Assembly: GCF_002192415.1 (NCBI RefSeq)
Contig: NZ_CP021780.1
Span: 806,001-870,000, forward strand
From: Paenibacillus donghaensis
GTDB taxonomy: Bacteria; Bacillota; Bacilli; Paenibacillales; Paenibacillaceae
Reading direction: 5' to 3'
DNA: 64,000 bases
Shown here: positions 25,565 to 35,263 of the stretch, piece by piece
How the letters are laid out: every line of letters begins with the position of its first letter
How positions within the stretch are numbered: position 1 is the stretch's first letter
The notes under the pieces: model-generated
What the model saw: only the letters and a program-made list of their open reading frames with translations
Told to the model about the DNA's origin: nothing
The model's database searches: none
Program-made: the position numbers and the translations under genes

Positions 25565-25702
25565 ACAAAACTAAGTGTATGCTTCCGACGAGAGTTTTGT
25601 ACGAAGCTCAATCGGAGTAGCAACGCTCACAAAACTTAAGTGTATGCTTCCGAAGCGAGTTTTGTACGAAGCTTAATCGGAGTAGCGACGCTCACAAAAC
25701 TT
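25565..25702. repeat. Direct repeat of about 64 bp, two copies plus a third start
   Basis: ACAAAACT-AAGTGTATGCTTCC starts at 25565 and 25629, and ACAAAACTTT again at 25694. Each unit also contains GAGTTTTGTACGAAGCT, an inverted copy of its own start, and AATCGGAGTAGC. The last unit runs into the ribosome site GAGGAGG of the next gene. Confidence 0.85.
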
Positions 25703-25717
25703 TGAGGAGGGCCAAAA

Positions 25718-26650
25718 ATGAACAACAAACCGGAGCTGCTGGTGACAGCAGCTTCCCTGGAAGAAGCGGCTGCCCTGCTGGATGCCGGTGCAGATGCGCT
25801 GCTCATCGGGGATGACCGCTTCGGCATGCGGCTGGCTGGGCATTTCACGCTGGAAGAAACCGCGCAGGCTACGGAAATGGCCCATGCGCGCGGAGCCAAG
25901 ATCTATGCCGGTCTCGGCGGACTGATGCCGAACCGTCTGCTGGATGAGCTGCCGCCTTATGTGAAAGCGCTGGGCGAAATCGGCGTGGACGGGATTGAAT
26001 TCGGCGATCCGGCAGTCCTGGCGGCTGTAAGACGGGAAGCGCCTGGGATGAAGCTGCACTGGAATGCGGAGATGACCTCTACCAACTACGCTACAGCCAA
26101 CTATTGGGGCCGCAAGGGAGCAACCCGGGTTGTGCTGGCCCGCGAGCTGAACATGGAGGAAATGACCGAGATGGTGCCGCTCTTGGAGGTGGAAGCCCAG
26201 GTTCAGGTGCATGGCATGACCAATATCTATCACTCCAAGCGCAAGCTTGTAGAGAGCTATATGTCACATCAGGGACGCCCCAGCGATGGCGGCAGCCTGG
26301 GCAAGGAACGCGGGCTGTTCCTGATTGAGGCGGAGCGGCAGGATGAGAGGTTTCCGATTTATGAGGATGAGAATGGCACGCATATTATGAGCTCGGATGA
26401 TATTTGCATCCTGGAGGATCTGCATGTGCTGCTGGAGGCGGGCGTGCATAGTCTGAAGATCGAAGGCCTCTTGAAGCCTGCTGCTTACAATGTTGCGGTG
26501 GTTAAGGCTTACCGCACAGCGATTGATCTCTATGCTGCCGATCCGCAGGGGTATGCCTTCCGTGAGGAATGGGTGGATAACATCCGGGCGCTGCAGGACC
26601 CGGAGCGTGAGCTTTCTTTCGGCTTCTTCTATAAGGAGCAGGTCTATTAA
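25718..26650 (+). CDS. U32 family protein, TrhP1/YrrN-like
   Basis: The 310-residue protein belongs to the U32 group, once called collagenase-like peptidases. The copies in this gene position in B. subtilis (YrrN and YrrO) are the tRNA hydroxylation proteins TrhP1 and TrhP2, which help make 5-hydroxyuridine at tRNA position 34. The TIM-barrel start (ELLVTAASLEEAAALLDAGA) and the VHGMTNIYHSKRKL and SDDICILEDLHVLLEAGVHS segments support the family. This shorter copy lacks the four-cysteine G-x-C signature of the longer one. GAGGAGG precedes the ATG by 7 bases. The second U32 gene follows 56 bases later. Confidence 0.88.
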   Translation: MNNKPELLVTAASLEEAAALLDAGADALLIGDDRFGMRLAGHFTLEETAQATEMAHARGAKIYAGLGGLMPNRLLDELPPYVKALGEIGVDGIEFGDPAVLAAVRREAPGMKLHWNAEMTSTNYATANYWGRKGATRVVLARELNMEEMTEMVPLLEVEAQVQVHGMTNIYHSKRKLVESYMSHQGRPSDGGSLGKERGLFLIEAERQDERFPIYEDENGTHIMSSDDICILEDLHVLLEAGVHSLKIEGLLKPAAYNVAVVKAYRTAIDLYAADPQGYAFREEWVDNIRALQDPERELSFGFFYKEQVY

Positions 26651-26706
26651 GCCAAATGTATCAATTGCACATAATCAATTAAGGTTTTATGGAGGGGAGA
26701 ACAGGA

Positions 26707-28038
26707 ATGGGAACCATGACCAAGCCGCAGCACAAGGGCAAGCGTTACCGTCTGGACAAACCGGAGCTCCTGGCTCCGGCAGGCAATCTGGAGAAATTGA
26801 AATTTGCCGTACATTATGGTGCGGATGCTGTTTATATCGGGGGTCAGAAATACGGCCTGCGCTCAGGAGCTGACAATTTCAGCTTCGAGGAAATGCGTGA
26901 AGGCGTGGAGTTTGCCAAAAAATACGGCGCCAAGGTGTTCGTAGCCACGAATATTTATGCTCACAATGAAGATATCGCCGGTATTGAAGAATACCTGCGT
27001 AACCTATATGAAGCCGGTATTGCTGCCATTATCGTAGCCGATCCGATTATTGTGGATACCGCACGCCGGCTGGTGCCGGGGCTGGAGGTGCATCTCAGCA
27101 CCCAGCAGTCCACCCTGAACTGGCAGGCTGTCTCCTTCTGGAAGGAAGAAGGGCTGCCGCGGGTCGTTCTGGGCCGGGAGACCAGCCTGGAGGAGATCGC
27201 CGAGATCAAGCAGCACGTGGATATCGAGATCGAGAGCTTCATCCACGGCGCCATGTGCTCTTCGTATTCGGGACGCTGCACGTTGTCGAACCACTTCACC
27301 GACCGCGATTCCAACCGCGGCGGCTGCTGCCAGTCCTGCCGCTGGAAATACGACCTGTTCGAGGATGCACGTGCCGAAGGGTGGGTCTCCGAGGAAGAGC
27401 AGGACGGCTTCCAGTCGCCGCAGCCGCTGCAGCCTGGAGTGACGCAGCTGCCGCTGCAGCAAGAAGGGGACAACCCCTTCTCCATGGGCTCCAAGGACCT
27501 GTGCATGCTGGAGAGCATCCCTGATCTGATCGAAGCCGGAATTGACAGCTTCAAGATTGAAGGCCGGATGAAATCGATCCACTATGTGGCTACTGTAGTC
27601 AATGCCTACCGCAAAGCCATTGATGCCTATATGGCCGATCCGGAGGGTTATGTGCTGAAGCCGGAATGGCTGGATGAGTTGAACAAGGCGGCGAACCGGC
27701 CGCTGAATACCGGGTTCTTCTATGATACCCCCGATCATGAGGATCATATTTATGAACCGGAAGAGAAGGCTGCGCCTTATGATTTCGCAGGGCTTGTGCT
27801 GGAATATGATGCCGAGAGCGGCCTGGCGCTGATTCAGCAGCGCAACAATTTCAAGCCTGGACAGGAAGTGGAATTCTTCGGCCCTAACGACACTTTCTTT
27901 AAGCAGACCGTCGGCGAATTGTGGGATGAGCAAGGCAACGCGCTGGAGGTTGCCCGTCATCCGCTGCAGCGGGTTCGGATGAAGGTAGACCAGCCGGTTG
28001 CCTACTTCGATATGATGCGCAAGCGAAAAAATTCATAA
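26707..28038 (+). CDS. U32 family protein, TrhP2/YrrO-like
   Basis: The 443-residue protein carries the full U32 signature: IESFIHGAMCSSYSGRCTLS followed by GGCCQSCRW, whose cysteines are thought to hold an iron-sulfur cluster. It starts with KPELLAPAGNLEKLKFAVHYG and ends with a C-terminal beta domain (QQRNNFKPGQEVEFFGP). By position and partner it should be the TrhP2 subunit for prephenate-dependent tRNA wobble uridine hydroxylation. ATG at 26707 is preferred since GGAGGGGA lies inside the longer frame that would start at 26689. Confidence 0.9.
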   Translation: MGTMTKPQHKGKRYRLDKPELLAPAGNLEKLKFAVHYGADAVYIGGQKYGLRSGADNFSFEEMREGVEFAKKYGAKVFVATNIYAHNEDIAGIEEYLRNLYEAGIAAIIVADPIIVDTARRLVPGLEVHLSTQQSTLNWQAVSFWKEEGLPRVVLGRETSLEEIAEIKQHVDIEIESFIHGAMCSSYSGRCTLSNHFTDRDSNRGGCCQSCRWKYDLFEDARAEGWVSEEEQDGFQSPQPLQPGVTQLPLQQEGDNPFSMGSKDLCMLESIPDLIEAGIDSFKIEGRMKSIHYVATVVNAYRKAIDAYMADPEGYVLKPEWLDELNKAANRPLNTGFFYDTPDHEDHIYEPEEKAAPYDFAGLVLEYDAESGLALIQQRNNFKPGQEVEFFGPNDTFFKQTVGELWDEQGNALEVARHPLQRVRMKVDQPVAYFDMMRKRKNS

Positions 28039-28046
28039 AACGAACA

Positions 28047-28093
28047 GGCTGTTTCTGAAGCAGATAATTCTGCCGAGGAAGCAGTCTTTTTTT
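28047..28093 (+). terminator. Probable terminator after the U32 pair
   Basis: GGCTGTTTC pairs with GAAGCAGTC across a loop, followed by TTTTTTT. Confidence 0.55.
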
Positions 28094-28192
28094 CGACAAA
28101 AACCCCCTTTTTCATAGGACAAAAGATACAAAAATTAATACGGATTATTGAAAAAACTAAGTAATTGAGAACCATATGCCGATATATAAAGC

Positions 28193-28206
28193 AGTTAACG
28201 CTTACA
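28193..28206. promoter_or_regulatory. cre-like box upstream of the chemoreceptor gene
   Basis: On the minus strand TGTAAGCGTTAACT fits the CcpA consensus except for the last base. It lies 35 bases before the start codon. Confidence 0.5.
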
Positions 28207-28240
28207 TACGTCTTCCAATCTAACGGGTAGGTGAATCGTG

Positions 28241-30517
28241 ATGAAGTCCCCAGGGCAAGCCAGCAAAGTTGAAAAGGAGAAAGAGAAAAAAATGAAATTG
28301 CGTAAGAAAACAGAGAAACCTGCGAAGCAGCAAAAGCTGCAGGACAGCCCTAAAGACACAGCGCAAAAGAGTGGCCCAGGCCTGCCGAAGGGGAAATTCA
28401 GCAAATCTGATTTCAACTTCAAAAAAGCATTGAAGGGCTCTGTGGGACAGGTGAAAAGAGTCAATCCGACGAAATCGGTCGGCGTGAAGCTGTTTCTGAT
28501 CTTTTTAAGCTCCATCGTGGTCGTAGTGCTGGCCCTGGGTCTGCTGTCCTATAACAAAGCCAAAACCACGATCAAGGACAATGTATCGGAAGCAAACCGC
28601 CAGACGATTATCCAAACCTCGGAGAAGCTGGATATTACACTGAAGCAATATGAGAACCTGGTGCTTCAGCTTTATTTTGATGCCCAAATGCAGAACGATC
28701 TTACAGCGCTGGGCTCAGCGGATACTTATTATGATAAATTTATTGCCACGGATGCGATCAGCAAGAAGCTGTCCAGCCAGACGACTACTGATTCCAATAT
28801 TGTCAGCGTCTCGCTGATTCCGGATGAAGAGAATTATGATGTGATCACAAGCGGCAGCGCTGGCATTAAGCTGGATGGGCTGAGAGAGCAGGACTGGTTC
28901 AAGCAGGCTGTGGCCAACTCGAAATCCTACAAGCCGTATTATTCTGAAGCTGAAGAACAGAGCACCCAGAACTTCTGGTTCACCACATCCATTCAAGCCG
29001 AAGGTTCGACCAATATCGCTATGGTGCGTTCTCTGAAGAATCTGGGTGCAGGAACTGGGTATGTAGTCCTGCTTGAAGTGAAGAATAAGATGCTGGAGGA
29101 TGCCTTCACCAGTGTGAAGCTGGGAAATGACTCGCGAATTCAGCTCGTCTCGCCGGAAGGACTGGTAGTGGCCTCCTCGCTTCCGAAGGATGACGGCAAA
29201 ACCTCCGAATTTGCTTTTATCAAAGAGAGCAAGGCGATGAGCAATAGCCAGGAGACCGAAAATGCGGAAGGCAAAGAGCTCCTCGCTGTATACAGCCCGA
29301 TGGTCAGTGCAGACTGGAAGCTGTCAGGCGTTGTGCCAACCGAGGAGCTGGTTAAGGAAGCCCATCCGATCCTGTTGACCACCTTTATGGCTGCAGCAGC
29401 GGCAGCCCTGCTTGCCGTATTGGTCGGCATCTGGATGGTACGGATGATTGCCCGTCCATTGGCAAGACTTAAGGATCTGATGGTCGAAGGTTCCAAGGGG
29501 AATCTGAGTGTCCGGACGGAATATGTTTCACAGGATGAGATTGGCCAGCTATCCGCCTCCTTCAACAGCATGATGGAGCGGATTACAGAACTGGTGGCTC
29601 AGACTACAGAAACAGCCCGTGAAGTGCTGAATACAGCCGGTGAGCTGGGTGAAGCTTCCCGCAAGACGGCGATTTCGGCCAAGGAGATTGCAGCGGCTAC
29701 CGAAGAAATCGCCGGAGGCGCAGGCAGCTTGGCACAGGAAGCTGAACGCGGCAGTGATCTGACCGATGTTATCGGGACTCAGATGCAGACGGTAGTAGCC
29801 GCCAACTCAGAGATGGACGCTGTTGCACGTGAAATCGGAGAATCCAGTGGAATTGGCGCGAAGCAGCTGGAAGAGCTGCTGGGGCAGACCGGACGCACAG
29901 GCGAAATGACCAGTGCGCTGGTGGATCGTGTCAACAATCTTAAAGAGACCGTATTCTCGGTAGTCAAGGTGCTGGATGTCATGAAGAATATTACCCAGCA
30001 GACCAACATCCTGTCGCTGAATGCTACCATTGAAGCCGCCCGGGCCGGTGAAGCCGGCAGAGGGTTCATGGTCGTTGCCGGAGAGGTGCGCCAGCTGGCT
30101 GACCAGTCGAAGCAGTCCATTGCCCTGGTAGCGGGAATTACCGACAAGATCATCAATGAAATGAATGAAACTGTGGTTGTGTTATCCGAGGTTGCTCCGC
30201 TCTTCAAGCAGCAAATGGTGTCGGTGAAGAGCACCAGCGGAATCTTCCTCTCGGTTCAGGAGCAGATGGAGGATTTCATCAGCAGCATCGAATCGGTAAC
30301 AACCGCAATCGGCAGTCTGGATCATTCACAGGGTGTACTGTCGGAAGCGATGGGCAATGTGAGTGCTGTAGCCCAGCAATCCTCAGCGACTTCGGAAGAG
30401 GTGGCTTCCTTGAGCAACGAGCAGCAGAATGTCAGCGACCATCTGGTGTCGTTGTCAGCCAAGCTGGAGCAGGTATCCGGTCAGCTGAAGGACAAACTGT
30501 CCATGTTCACCATCTAA
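28241..30517 (+). CDS. Methyl-accepting chemotaxis protein (paralog 1)
   Basis: The 758-residue membrane chemoreceptor begins with an unusual Lys/Glu-rich cytoplasmic segment of about 75 residues. Next come transmembrane segment 1 (about 82-104, [19 protein letters not shown]), an extracellular sensor domain of about 270 residues, transmembrane segment 2 (about 376-399), HAMP, and the signalling domain with the hairpin tip [21 protein letters not shown] downstream ATG at 28292 also has a possible site. The receptor at 48711-50795 is a paralog. Its neighbours are a sensor kinase and a sugar-binding lipoprotein, so carbohydrate sensing is plausible. No flagellar or che genes are in the window. 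Confidence 0.92.
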   Translation: MKSPGQASKVEKEKEKKMKLRKKTEKPAKQQKLQDSPKDTAQKSGPGLPKGKFSKSDFNFKKALKGSVGQVKRVNPTKSVGVKLFLIFLSSIVVVVLALGLLSYNKAKTTIKDNVSEANRQTIIQTSEKLDITLKQYENLVLQLYFDAQMQNDLTALGSADTYYDKFIATDAISKKLSSQTTTDSNIVSVSLIPDEENYDVITSGSAGIKLDGLREQDWFKQAVANSKSYKPYYSEAEEQSTQNFWFTTSIQAEGSTNIAMVRSLKNLGAGTGYVVLLEVKNKMLEDAFTSVKLGNDSRIQLVSPEGLVVASSLPKDDGKTSEFAFIKESKAMSNSQETENAEGKELLAVYSPMVSADWKLSGVVPTEELVKEAHPILLTTFMAAAAAALLAVLVGIWMVRMIARPLARLKDLMVEGSKGNLSVRTEYVSQDEIGQLSASFNSMMERITELVAQTTETAREVLNTAGELGEASRKTAISAKEIAAATEEIAGGAGSLAQEAERGSDLTDVIGTQMQTVVAANSEMDAVAREIGESSGIGAKQLEELLGQTGRTGEMTSALVDRVNNLKETVFSVVKVLDVMKNITQQTNILSLNATIEAARAGEAGRGFMVVAGEVRQLADQSKQSIALVAGITDKIINEMNETVVVLSEVAPLFKQQMVSVKSTSGIFLSVQEQMEDFISSIESVTTAIGSLDHSQGVLSEAMGNVSAVAQQSSATSEEVASLSNEQQNVSDHLVSLSAKLEQVSGQLKDKLSMFTI

Positions 30518-30535
30518 TAGCAGGAATGTTCATGC

Positions 30536-30574
30536 ACGGCTGCCGTCCTTACAAGGACTGGCAGCCGTTTTTTC
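30536..30574 (+). terminator. Terminator of the chemoreceptor gene
   Basis: ACGGCTGCCGTCCTT pairs with AAGGACTGGCAGCCGT around ACA, followed by TTTTTT. Confidence 0.9.
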
Positions 30575-30577
30575 TTG

Positions 30578-30714
30578 AAAGATAAGAATATATAGGTTGC
30601 ACGCTATAATTTATCCTTCTATTTCTCGCAGAAACGGCTGCCTGAAAGCGATACGTAGTATCGCTGCTTCGGAAGCATACGCTTTGCAGAGGACGGCAAA
30701 GCCGTTTCTACTTG
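30578..30714. repeat. Intergenic repeat (copy B)
   Basis: Related to 23909-24117 but without the palindromic insertion: TTATCCTTCTATTTCTCGCAG is continuous here. The middle carries a private palindrome GCGATAC/GTATCGC, and the end is the AGAGGACGGCAAAGCCGTTT hairpin block. Confidence 0.75.
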
Positions 30715-30808
30715 TGTAATGAAGAGCATAAACGTATAATAATTCTGTTAGGTTTTTGTTATGGTATTTATAGAAAAGTTAGGATCATGGATTGAAGGAG
30801 CAGGACAA

Positions 30809-32698
30809 GTGAAAGCGAAACGGAATTTCAGCTGGTGGTCTTGGATTGGCGATATGAGTATGGAACGCAAGCTGCTGCTGGTTTTTTTAATTATAATCAT
30901 TTTGCCGCTGTCCTTCATCAGCCTGATTTCTTTCAAAAGTTATTCCGAGTCCATCGAGCACAACACGGTGACTTATTCCGAGAAGCTGATTGATCAAATG
31001 ATGGACGGAATTGATGATTATATCGAGGATATGAAGCGGATCTCCTCCATGCCGGCGTATGTGAATGACATCAAGCAGAATCTGATCCGCTCCAACCGTT
31101 ATTATGAGGACAAAGCGAGGATTGACAGCGGGGGCAACACAAGCTCGTTGTCGCCTGAGGATTTCGATCTGCTGCTGACGATCCAGCGGGGAATAGAAGG
31201 CAATATTTCTTTTATCAACAACATCAAGAGGGGCACGAATTCCGTTTACATATTTGACGGCAAAGGCAATGGCTATTATTCCGCCAAGGACGGCGGGGTA
31301 AGGCTTGATCTGGAGCAGAGCTACAAGTTCTGGAGTGAACAGGCCAAGGATTCCAGCGGAGAAGCGCTGCTGTTCGGCACCCAGGCCTATACAAGCAATC
31401 TGCAGAGTACCCGGTACGCCTTCACCGTAGTACGCAAGATTGTGGATGGCCTGTGGAATCCCATAGGCCTGATTGCAGTGGAGGCCAATATCAGCAATTT
31501 GGAGAATCAGGTGGCTGAGCTGGATAACGTGACCCACGGAACCTCACTGATTGTGGATGAGTCCGGCAAGGTGGTCTACGACAGCAATAAGAAGCTGCTT
31601 ACCACGGACATTTCCGATGGAGAGCTGTTCAAGAAGGCGTCCGGCAGCAGCGGGAGCTTCTACAATACGCAAGAAGGCAAGGAGCGGCTTAATATTTATT
31701 CCAGCTCGCTGAAGACGAATTGGAAGGTTATTATCTCGATCCCTGTGGACGAGCTGACCCGCAATGTAAAAGTAACCCGCAACGTAACGCTGGCCGCCAC
31801 TTTTATTATCATTGTGCTGGCGCTGATTATCTCGATGGTGCTTTCGTTTGCCTTGACCAAGCCGCTGAAGCAGATGATCCAGGTCATGAAAAAGGTCCAG
31901 GGGGGCGACCTGGATGTGACCTTCCGGTTCAGACGCCGTGATGAGATCGGCCTGTTGGGTCATCAATTCAACCGCATGCTGGCCCGTATCCGCCAGCTGA
32001 TCCAGGATATCTACTGGATTGAGCAGCAGAAGAAGGAAGCGGAGCTGCAGGCGCTGCAGAGCCAGATTAATCCCCATTTTATCTACAATACCCTGGAATC
32101 CATCCGTATGACTGCCGAGCTGAACGATGATGTGGAAGCGGCGGATATGATCTCGATTCTCGGACGGCTGCTGCGCTACAGCACCAGTGATTTATCCGGC
32201 AGAACCACAATGAATCAGGAGCTGGGTTATGTTCGCAACTATGTCGAGCTGCTGAACTGCCGTTATCCGAACCGCTTCCTGCTGCAGATTGATGTGCCTG
32301 AGGAGCTGGGCAAGTACGCGATCATCAAGCTGGTCTTCCAGCCGATTATCGAGAATGCAGCTTACCACGGACTGGATGACAGCAAACCGCAGATGCATCT
32401 GAGCATTCGCTGTGAGGTGACCGATCGGCTGCTGCGGTTTCATATCAGGGATGACGGCTGCGGAATGGACAGCGCTACGCTGTCTCTCCTCAATCAGCAT
32501 CTGCAGAATGAGACACCTCCGAAACGGAGTATCAACGGCGGGATCGGCATGAAAAATGTGCAGCAGCGCATCCGGCTTCATTACGGTGCGGCCTATGGCA
32601 TCGAGGTATACAGCGAACCTGGAGAAGGCACGGATGTCATTCTGTCTCTGCCGCTGCGCGAACCAGAAGAGATCAAGAACCAAGAGCCTGAAGAATGA
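30809..32698 (+). CDS. YesM-like sensor histidine kinase
   Basis: The 629-residue membrane kinase has a transmembrane helix near residues 21-42, a large extracellular sensor (about 43-325), a second helix near 329-350 and HAMP to about 405. A His_kinase domain with the phospho-acceptor His423 in QINPHFIYNTLES follows, then an ATPase domain (QPIIENAAYHGL, DDGCGM, GIGMKNVQQR). This architecture is the LytS/YesM family, which normally pairs with an AraC-type response regulator. No such gene is adjacent. The closest is at 42289, next to the mannan genes. GTG at 30809 with AAGGAG 8 bases upstream is preferred over ATG at 30761. The binding protein gene follows at 15 bases. Confidence 0.92.
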   Translation: MKAKRNFSWWSWIGDMSMERKLLLVFLIIIILPLSFISLISFKSYSESIEHNTVTYSEKLIDQMMDGIDDYIEDMKRISSMPAYVNDIKQNLIRSNRYYEDKARIDSGGNTSSLSPEDFDLLLTIQRGIEGNISFINNIKRGTNSVYIFDGKGNGYYSAKDGGVRLDLEQSYKFWSEQAKDSSGEALLFGTQAYTSNLQSTRYAFTVVRKIVDGLWNPIGLIAVEANISNLENQVAELDNVTHGTSLIVDESGKVVYDSNKKLLTTDISDGELFKKASGSSGSFYNTQEGKERLNIYSSSLKTNWKVIISIPVDELTRNVKVTRNVTLAATFIIIVLALIISMVLSFALTKPLKQMIQVMKKVQGGDLDVTFRFRRRDEIGLLGHQFNRMLARIRQLIQDIYWIEQQKKEAELQALQSQINPHFIYNTLESIRMTAELNDDVEAADMISILGRLLRYSTSDLSGRTTMNQELGYVRNYVELLNCRYPNRFLLQIDVPEELGKYAIIKLVFQPIIENAAYHGLDDSKPQMHLSIRCEVTDRLLRFHIRDDGCGMDSATLSLLNQHLQNETPPKRSINGGIGMKNVQQRIRLHYGAAYGIEVYSEPGEGTDVILSLPLREPEEIKNQEPEE

Positions 32699-32713
32699 GC
32701 GGGGGGAAATCAA

Positions 32714-34021
32714 GTGAAGGGGATCAGGAACCATTCAGCCATACGCATCTTACTGCTGCTGTTGCTGCTGGTGTCAGCCGGGTGTGAGGATGGAAAGAGG
32801 CCTTCGGCAGAGGCACCGGCACCGCCTGCCGCTGAGCCGAAACCGGAGTTAACCGGTACCATCGTTATGCTGACCAACCGGATTGATCTGATTGAGAATG
32901 GAACCTTTAAAGGCTACGCTGACCAGTTCAAGCAGAGGTATCCGGAGACGAATATAGAATTTGAGGGCTTGTCCAACTATGCTACCGACATTCTGGTTCG
33001 GCTCTCAACCAAAGATGCGGGAGATGTGCTGCTGCTGCCGGTGAATTTGCCTGCCAAGGAGCTGGATTATTTCTTCGAGCCGCTGAATGCGGCTACCGCC
33101 GACAAGGAACGGTTCACGACCTTTGCCACTTACAACGGCAAGCGGTATGGCTTGTCTACCGGAACGACGACGAGCGGGATCGTGTATAACAAAAAAGCTT
33201 TTGAGAAAGCAGGCCTTACCCGCGTTCCGCAGACGCTGGATGAGTTCTATGCTGCTTCCGCCAAGCTGAAGAAGGCCGGGATTATCCCGCTCTATATGAA
33301 TTATGGGGCGGTCTGGCCACTGCGGGAGTGGGGCAATAACCTGGTTAATTATATGACCGGCAATCCGGAATATTTGAACAATATGGTAAATAAGGACAGT
33401 CCCTGGCAGTTGAACAACGAGTGGGGCCAATCCATCTCCATTGCAAGGACGATGATTGCCAAGGGTTATGTAGAAGATCAGCTGTTCTCCAATAATTGGG
33501 AGATTTCCAAAAACAAGCTGGCAAAGGGTGAGGTTGGCATGTATCTGCTGGGCAATTGGACCATCCGCCAGGTGCTCGATGCTGGTGCGGAGCCGGAGAA
33601 TATCGGGTTCTTCCCGTTCCCGTACGATAATTCCACAACCCACTACGCCCCGCTTAATCCCGACTGGTTCGTCGGGGTCAGCAAATTCAGCAAGCATAAG
33701 GAGCTGGCGGAAGCCTGGTTGAATTTCTTCGTCAAGGAAACCTCCTACAGCGAGGAATGGGGATTCCTGCCTTCTGAAGGAAGCGGTGAGCCTGACATGG
33801 AGCAATACCGTGAGTTCCTGTCTTATCAGCCGCAGCTGCTGGAGGCCACTGTGCAGACGGATCAATTCATCGAATTGGCTAACCGCTCGAAGCTGTCCTT
33901 CTGGTCCGGTGATTATATCCAGGAGTTGATTGCAGCATCGGATCTGCAGCAGTCTTTTGACGAATTAAATGCCAAATGGAAGGAAGCCCGGGCAGGAATG
34001 CTGGGTTCGGGCGGTCCTTGA
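32714..34021 (+). CDS. Sugar-binding lipoprotein without permease genes
   Basis: The 435-residue protein has a lipoprotein signal (lipobox VSAGC, Cys24) and an extracellular solute-binding protein family 1 fold (TKDAGDVLLLPVNLPAKELD, YGLSTGTTTSGIVYNKKAF, LLGNWTIRQV). It resembles the mannan-locus binding protein at 43399 across its length (for instance STKDAGDVLLLP versus STEDYGDVLLLP). No permease gene is close by. Lying between a sensor kinase and a LacI regulator, it may present ligand to the kinase or to the chemoreceptor rather than serve transport, though use of the other importer is possible. GTG start with a GGGGGG site. Confidence 0.88.
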   Translation: MKGIRNHSAIRILLLLLLLVSAGCEDGKRPSAEAPAPPAAEPKPELTGTIVMLTNRIDLIENGTFKGYADQFKQRYPETNIEFEGLSNYATDILVRLSTKDAGDVLLLPVNLPAKELDYFFEPLNAATADKERFTTFATYNGKRYGLSTGTTTSGIVYNKKAFEKAGLTRVPQTLDEFYAASAKLKKAGIIPLYMNYGAVWPLREWGNNLVNYMTGNPEYLNNMVNKDSPWQLNNEWGQSISIARTMIAKGYVEDQLFSNNWEISKNKLAKGEVGMYLLGNWTIRQVLDAGAEPENIGFFPFPYDNSTTHYAPLNPDWFVGVSKFSKHKELAEAWLNFFVKETSYSEEWGFLPSEGSGEPDMEQYREFLSYQPQLLEATVQTDQFIELANRSKLSFWSGDYIQELIAASDLQQSFDELNAKWKEARAGMLGSGGP

Positions 34022-34065
34022 GCGGCAGATCAATAATGATGAAACATCTTCGGAGGGAGATACCT

Positions 34066-35139
34066 ATGGCTAAGAAGGTTACGATGCAAAAAATAGCCGA
34101 TCATCTCGGCGTATCCAAGTTTGTAGTCTCGAAATCGTTGTCCGGCAAAGGGGGCGTCAACGAAACCACAAGGGAGCGGGTCATTCAAGCAGCGTCCCAG
34201 CTCGGATATTTCACCCAGAAAAATGCTTATGTACAAGGCATCAAACGCGGCTCGCCGCCTGCCGCAAGCGACCGCAACAAGCAATCGGTGCTGGTGCTGA
34301 TGCCCAATATCCGCTTCCAGACCCAGGATTCCTTGTACTGGGGCAAGATTGTGGACGGAATCGCGCTGGCCCTTGATCAGGAAGGGCTGGGGATGGTCAT
34401 CGTGTCCGAGCAGCGGGCAGACAATTTCATTAATATTCTTAATCCCAGCGGCATTCTCGGGCTGGTCGGCGTAGGCCAGATCTCGACTTCTTTGTTGCTG
34501 GAGGTACATCGTATCGGGCTGCCGATGGTCCTGATAGACCATGAGGATCCGCTGATTCCGAGCGATACGGTGTTTGCTAATAATGTGGACTCGATGTCCA
34601 GGCTGTGCAATCACCTGATGGCCGCCGGGCATAAGCAGCTGCATTTTATCGGTAATATCCGATACTCCCGCAGCTTCCGCGACCGCTGGGCAGGCTTCCG
34701 CAGCGCCCTGGAGGAGAATGCGCTTAGGACGCCGGACGGAGATGATGAGATGCTGTTGCTGGAAGGGATGGATGACAGGTCCTTCCGCGAGCCCTTCAGG
34801 CTGTGGATGAACAAGCAGAAGAAGGCCAAGGCAGCTCCCACGGCGCTAGTCTGCGCCAATGATTCGGTAGCTCTGACAGTCAGCGAGATACTGCTGGAGG
34901 AAGGTTATGTCATCCCCGGTGACATCTCGGTCACAGGCTTCGACAACATCGAGGATGCCAGCAGAAACCAGCCACCGCTGACAACGGTGCATGTGCCCAA
35001 GGAAGCCATGGGCTGGGCTGCGGTGGAGAAGCTGCTGAACCGTATCCATAATCCAGCCGCGCCGCTGGAGAAGATTCTGATCAGCGCCGACATTGTCCAC
35101 CGGGACTCGGTAGAAGGGCCGGCCGATTCAGGTCAATGA
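34066..35139 (+). CDS. LacI-family transcriptional regulator
   Basis: The 357-residue protein starts with a LacI helix-turn-helix (VTMQKIADHLGVSKFVVSKS, with an SGKGGVNETTRERV hinge-side helix) and continues with a periplasmic-binding-like ligand domain (VLMPNIRFQT, GMVIVSEQRAD, ALVCANDSVALTV, SVTGFDNIEDA, PPLTTVHVPKEAMG). ATG at 34066 is chosen since CGGAGGGAG lies 9 bases before it; upstream in-frame codons overlap the lipoprotein gene. It is the third gene of the kinase operon. The usual role is repression relieved by a sugar. The target genes are not shown by sequence; the mannan locus is a candidate. Confidence 0.9.
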   Translation: MAKKVTMQKIADHLGVSKFVVSKSLSGKGGVNETTRERVIQAASQLGYFTQKNAYVQGIKRGSPPAASDRNKQSVLVLMPNIRFQTQDSLYWGKIVDGIALALDQEGLGMVIVSEQRADNFINILNPSGILGLVGVGQISTSLLLEVHRIGLPMVLIDHEDPLIPSDTVFANNVDSMSRLCNHLMAAGHKQLHFIGNIRYSRSFRDRWAGFRSALEENALRTPDGDDEMLLLEGMDDRSFREPFRLWMNKQKKAKAAPTALVCANDSVALTVSEILLEEGYVIPGDISVTGFDNIEDASRNQPPLTTVHVPKEAMGWAAVEKLLNRIHNPAAPLEKILISADIVHRDSVEGPADSGQ

Positions 35140-35144
35140 AATTC

Positions 35145-35183
35145 AAAAAGGTGCGATCCTTCTGCAGGATGGCACCTTTTTTT
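35145..35183 (+). terminator. Terminator of the kinase - lipoprotein - LacI operon
   Basis: AAAAAGGTGC..ATCCT pairs with AGGAT..GCACCTTTTT, loop TCTGC, ending in seven T. Confidence 0.92.
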
Positions 35184-35258
35184 GAAAATAGTAAGAATTT
35201 ATTTGTTTCACACGGATGCCGCCTCTTACAGAGGACGGCGAAGCCGTTTCCACTTGAC
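35184..35258. repeat. Intergenic repeat (copy C, shortened)
   Basis: It shares TAAGAATTTATTTGTTTCAC and the GATGCCGCCTCTTACAGAGG block with copy A but lacks the middle third. It lies between the LacI terminator and the convergent catalase stop. Confidence 0.75.
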
Positions 35259-35263
35259 GGCTA

